Shown here in pieces: positions 63,569 to 64,000 of a stretch of DNA of 64,000 bases. The notes beneath the pieces were generated by a model. The model worked only from the letters and a program-made list of their open reading frames with translations. It had not been told where the DNA came from and ran no database searches. The position numbers were made by a program, and so were the translations under genes. The number at the start of each line of letters is the position of its first letter. The first letter of the stretch is position 1. The stretch spans positions 1,984,001 to 2,048,000 of the forward strand of contig NZ_CP134146.1 in the NCBI RefSeq assembly GCF_031583575.1. The letters run 5' to 3'. The DNA is from Thalassotalea nanhaiensis (GTDB lineage Bacteria > Pseudomonadota > Gammaproteobacteria > Enterobacterales > Alteromonadaceae).

Positions 63569-64000
63569 TTATAAATTCGCTAGTTCGCGAACTTTTGCTT
63601 TTATTAATTCAAGAGCCATTCTATTGCGGCCCCCTTTAGTTATTACTATATCGGCATGCTCTCGCGATGGTTCAATATAGCGGTAATACATTGGACGAAC
63701 AGTGTCTTGGTACTGGTTAGTCACTGATTCTAAATCTCGGCCACGCTCTTCTAAATCCCGTTTTATACGGCGGATCAAACAAATATCTAATGGTGTATCC
63801 ATGAAAATATTTATATCAAATCGCTTACGTAACGCTTTATCAGTAAGTAATAAAATACCTTCTACTAATACAACTTTTGCAGGGTTTATCACTTCAACCT
63901 CATTACTACGAGTATGTTCAGTATAGCTGTAAACGGGCACGTTAATGGGCTGGCCTTGACTTAATTCTAATAAGTGCTGTGCTAACAGCTCATGTTCAAA
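63569..64000 (-). CDS. udk: Uridine/cytidine kinase (partial)
   Basis: The C-terminal 143 residues of a uridine kinase, open to the right edge of the window, so the P-loop is missing. The visible part has FEHELLAQHLLELSQGQPIN, the VLVEGILLLTD strand, the arginine-rich FMDTPLDICLIRRIKRD lid and YYRYIEPSREHADIVI, matching Udk throughout. It is the upstream gene of nupC on the same strand and probably in the same transcript. Confidence 0.93.
   Translation of the reverse strand, partial: FEHELLAQHLLELSQGQPINVPVYSYTEHTRSNEVEVINPAKVVLVEGILLLTDKALRKRFDINIFMDTPLDICLIRRIKRDLEERGRDLESVTNQYQDTVRPMYYRYIEPSREHADIVITKGGRNRMALELIKAKVRELANL

Noticed and set aside
63582-63593. Palindrome AGTTCGCGAACT upstream of nupC
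   Set aside because: It lies within the last codons of udk (VRELANL) and is explained by codon content; there is no reason to call it an operator.
1-64000. Prophage, integron, insertion sequence or CRISPR system in the window
   Set aside because: No integrase, transposase, phage structural gene, cas gene or repeat-spacer pattern was seen on either strand.

Overview
The window looks like a chromosomal stretch of an AT-rich marine gammaproteobacterium of the order Alteromonadales, most like the Colwelliaceae (Colwellia or Thalassotalea type). This is an inference from the proteins: recCBD next to a DUF3087 gene, DUF3718 secreted proteins, a TonB receptor, a sulfatase, bd-oxidase-type and NhaA membrane proteins, and a dinG/polB SOS pair. 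No insertion sequence, phage module, CRISPR array or rRNA gene was seen. Coordinates at both edges cut genes: recC at the left and udk at the right.

Layout. 1-7123: recC (3' end), recB, recD and a DUF3087 gene, overlapping or closely spaced. 7.3-17.4 kb: a membrane-anchored winged-helix regulator, a DUF3718 secreted protein, a CBS-domain protein, hrpA, a PilZ protein, divergent rlmI/acyP and a quinone oxidoreductase. 17.4-20.4 kb: small conserved proteins, then a minus-strand tRNA-Asn array (three intact copies and several decayed ones) with a second DUF3718 gene lodged between the decayed copies, followed by a DnaA-box hairpin. 20.4-24 kb: MATE transporter and uvrB, two bases apart. 24.1-28 kb: a sigma-54 two-component system divergent from a secreted protein with a good sigma-54 promoter. 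28-34 kb: queC/queE and dinG/polB, the latter pair sharing a LexA box. 34-42 kb: metC, an outer-membrane protein, a secreted sulfatase, and a four-gene SDR / saccharopine-dehydrogenase-like / crotonase / acetoacetate-decarboxylase group. 42-48.7 kb: a MoxR-DUF58-DUF4381-BatA-BatB-TPR-BatD operon. 48.8-54.7 kb: DUF1254 protein, LysR, AraC and a TonB receptor. 54.9-58.4 kb: a stand-alone CydA-like protein followed by a 28-residue membrane microprotein, a frameshifted CBU_0592-type gene and nhaA. 58.5-64 kb: mepA-like endopeptidase, alkaline phosphatase, and the pyrimidine salvage genes tdk, deoC, nupC, udk.

How the parts work together. RecBCD, UvrB, DinG and Pol II form a DNA repair set. QueC and QueE make queuosine precursors, and the Asn tRNAs in the window carry a GUU anticodon, a normal queuosine target. 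Udk, NupC, DeoC and Tdk import and salvage nucleosides. The MoxR/Bat operon is the classic chaperone-plus-vWA envelope system.

Most interesting candidates: (1) the CydA-like protein at 54902, which keeps the heme b and quinol residues but lacks the two conserved glutamates matching E99 and E107 of E. coli CydA, has no cydB, and is followed by a microprotein; (2) the ZraSR/ZraP-like sigma-54 module whose sensor and secreted partner share an LHRNI motif; (3) the DUF3718 gene inside a decaying tRNA-Asn array; (4) the uncharacterised four-gene metabolic operon next to a sulfatase. All family assignments come from reading motifs, not from database searches.
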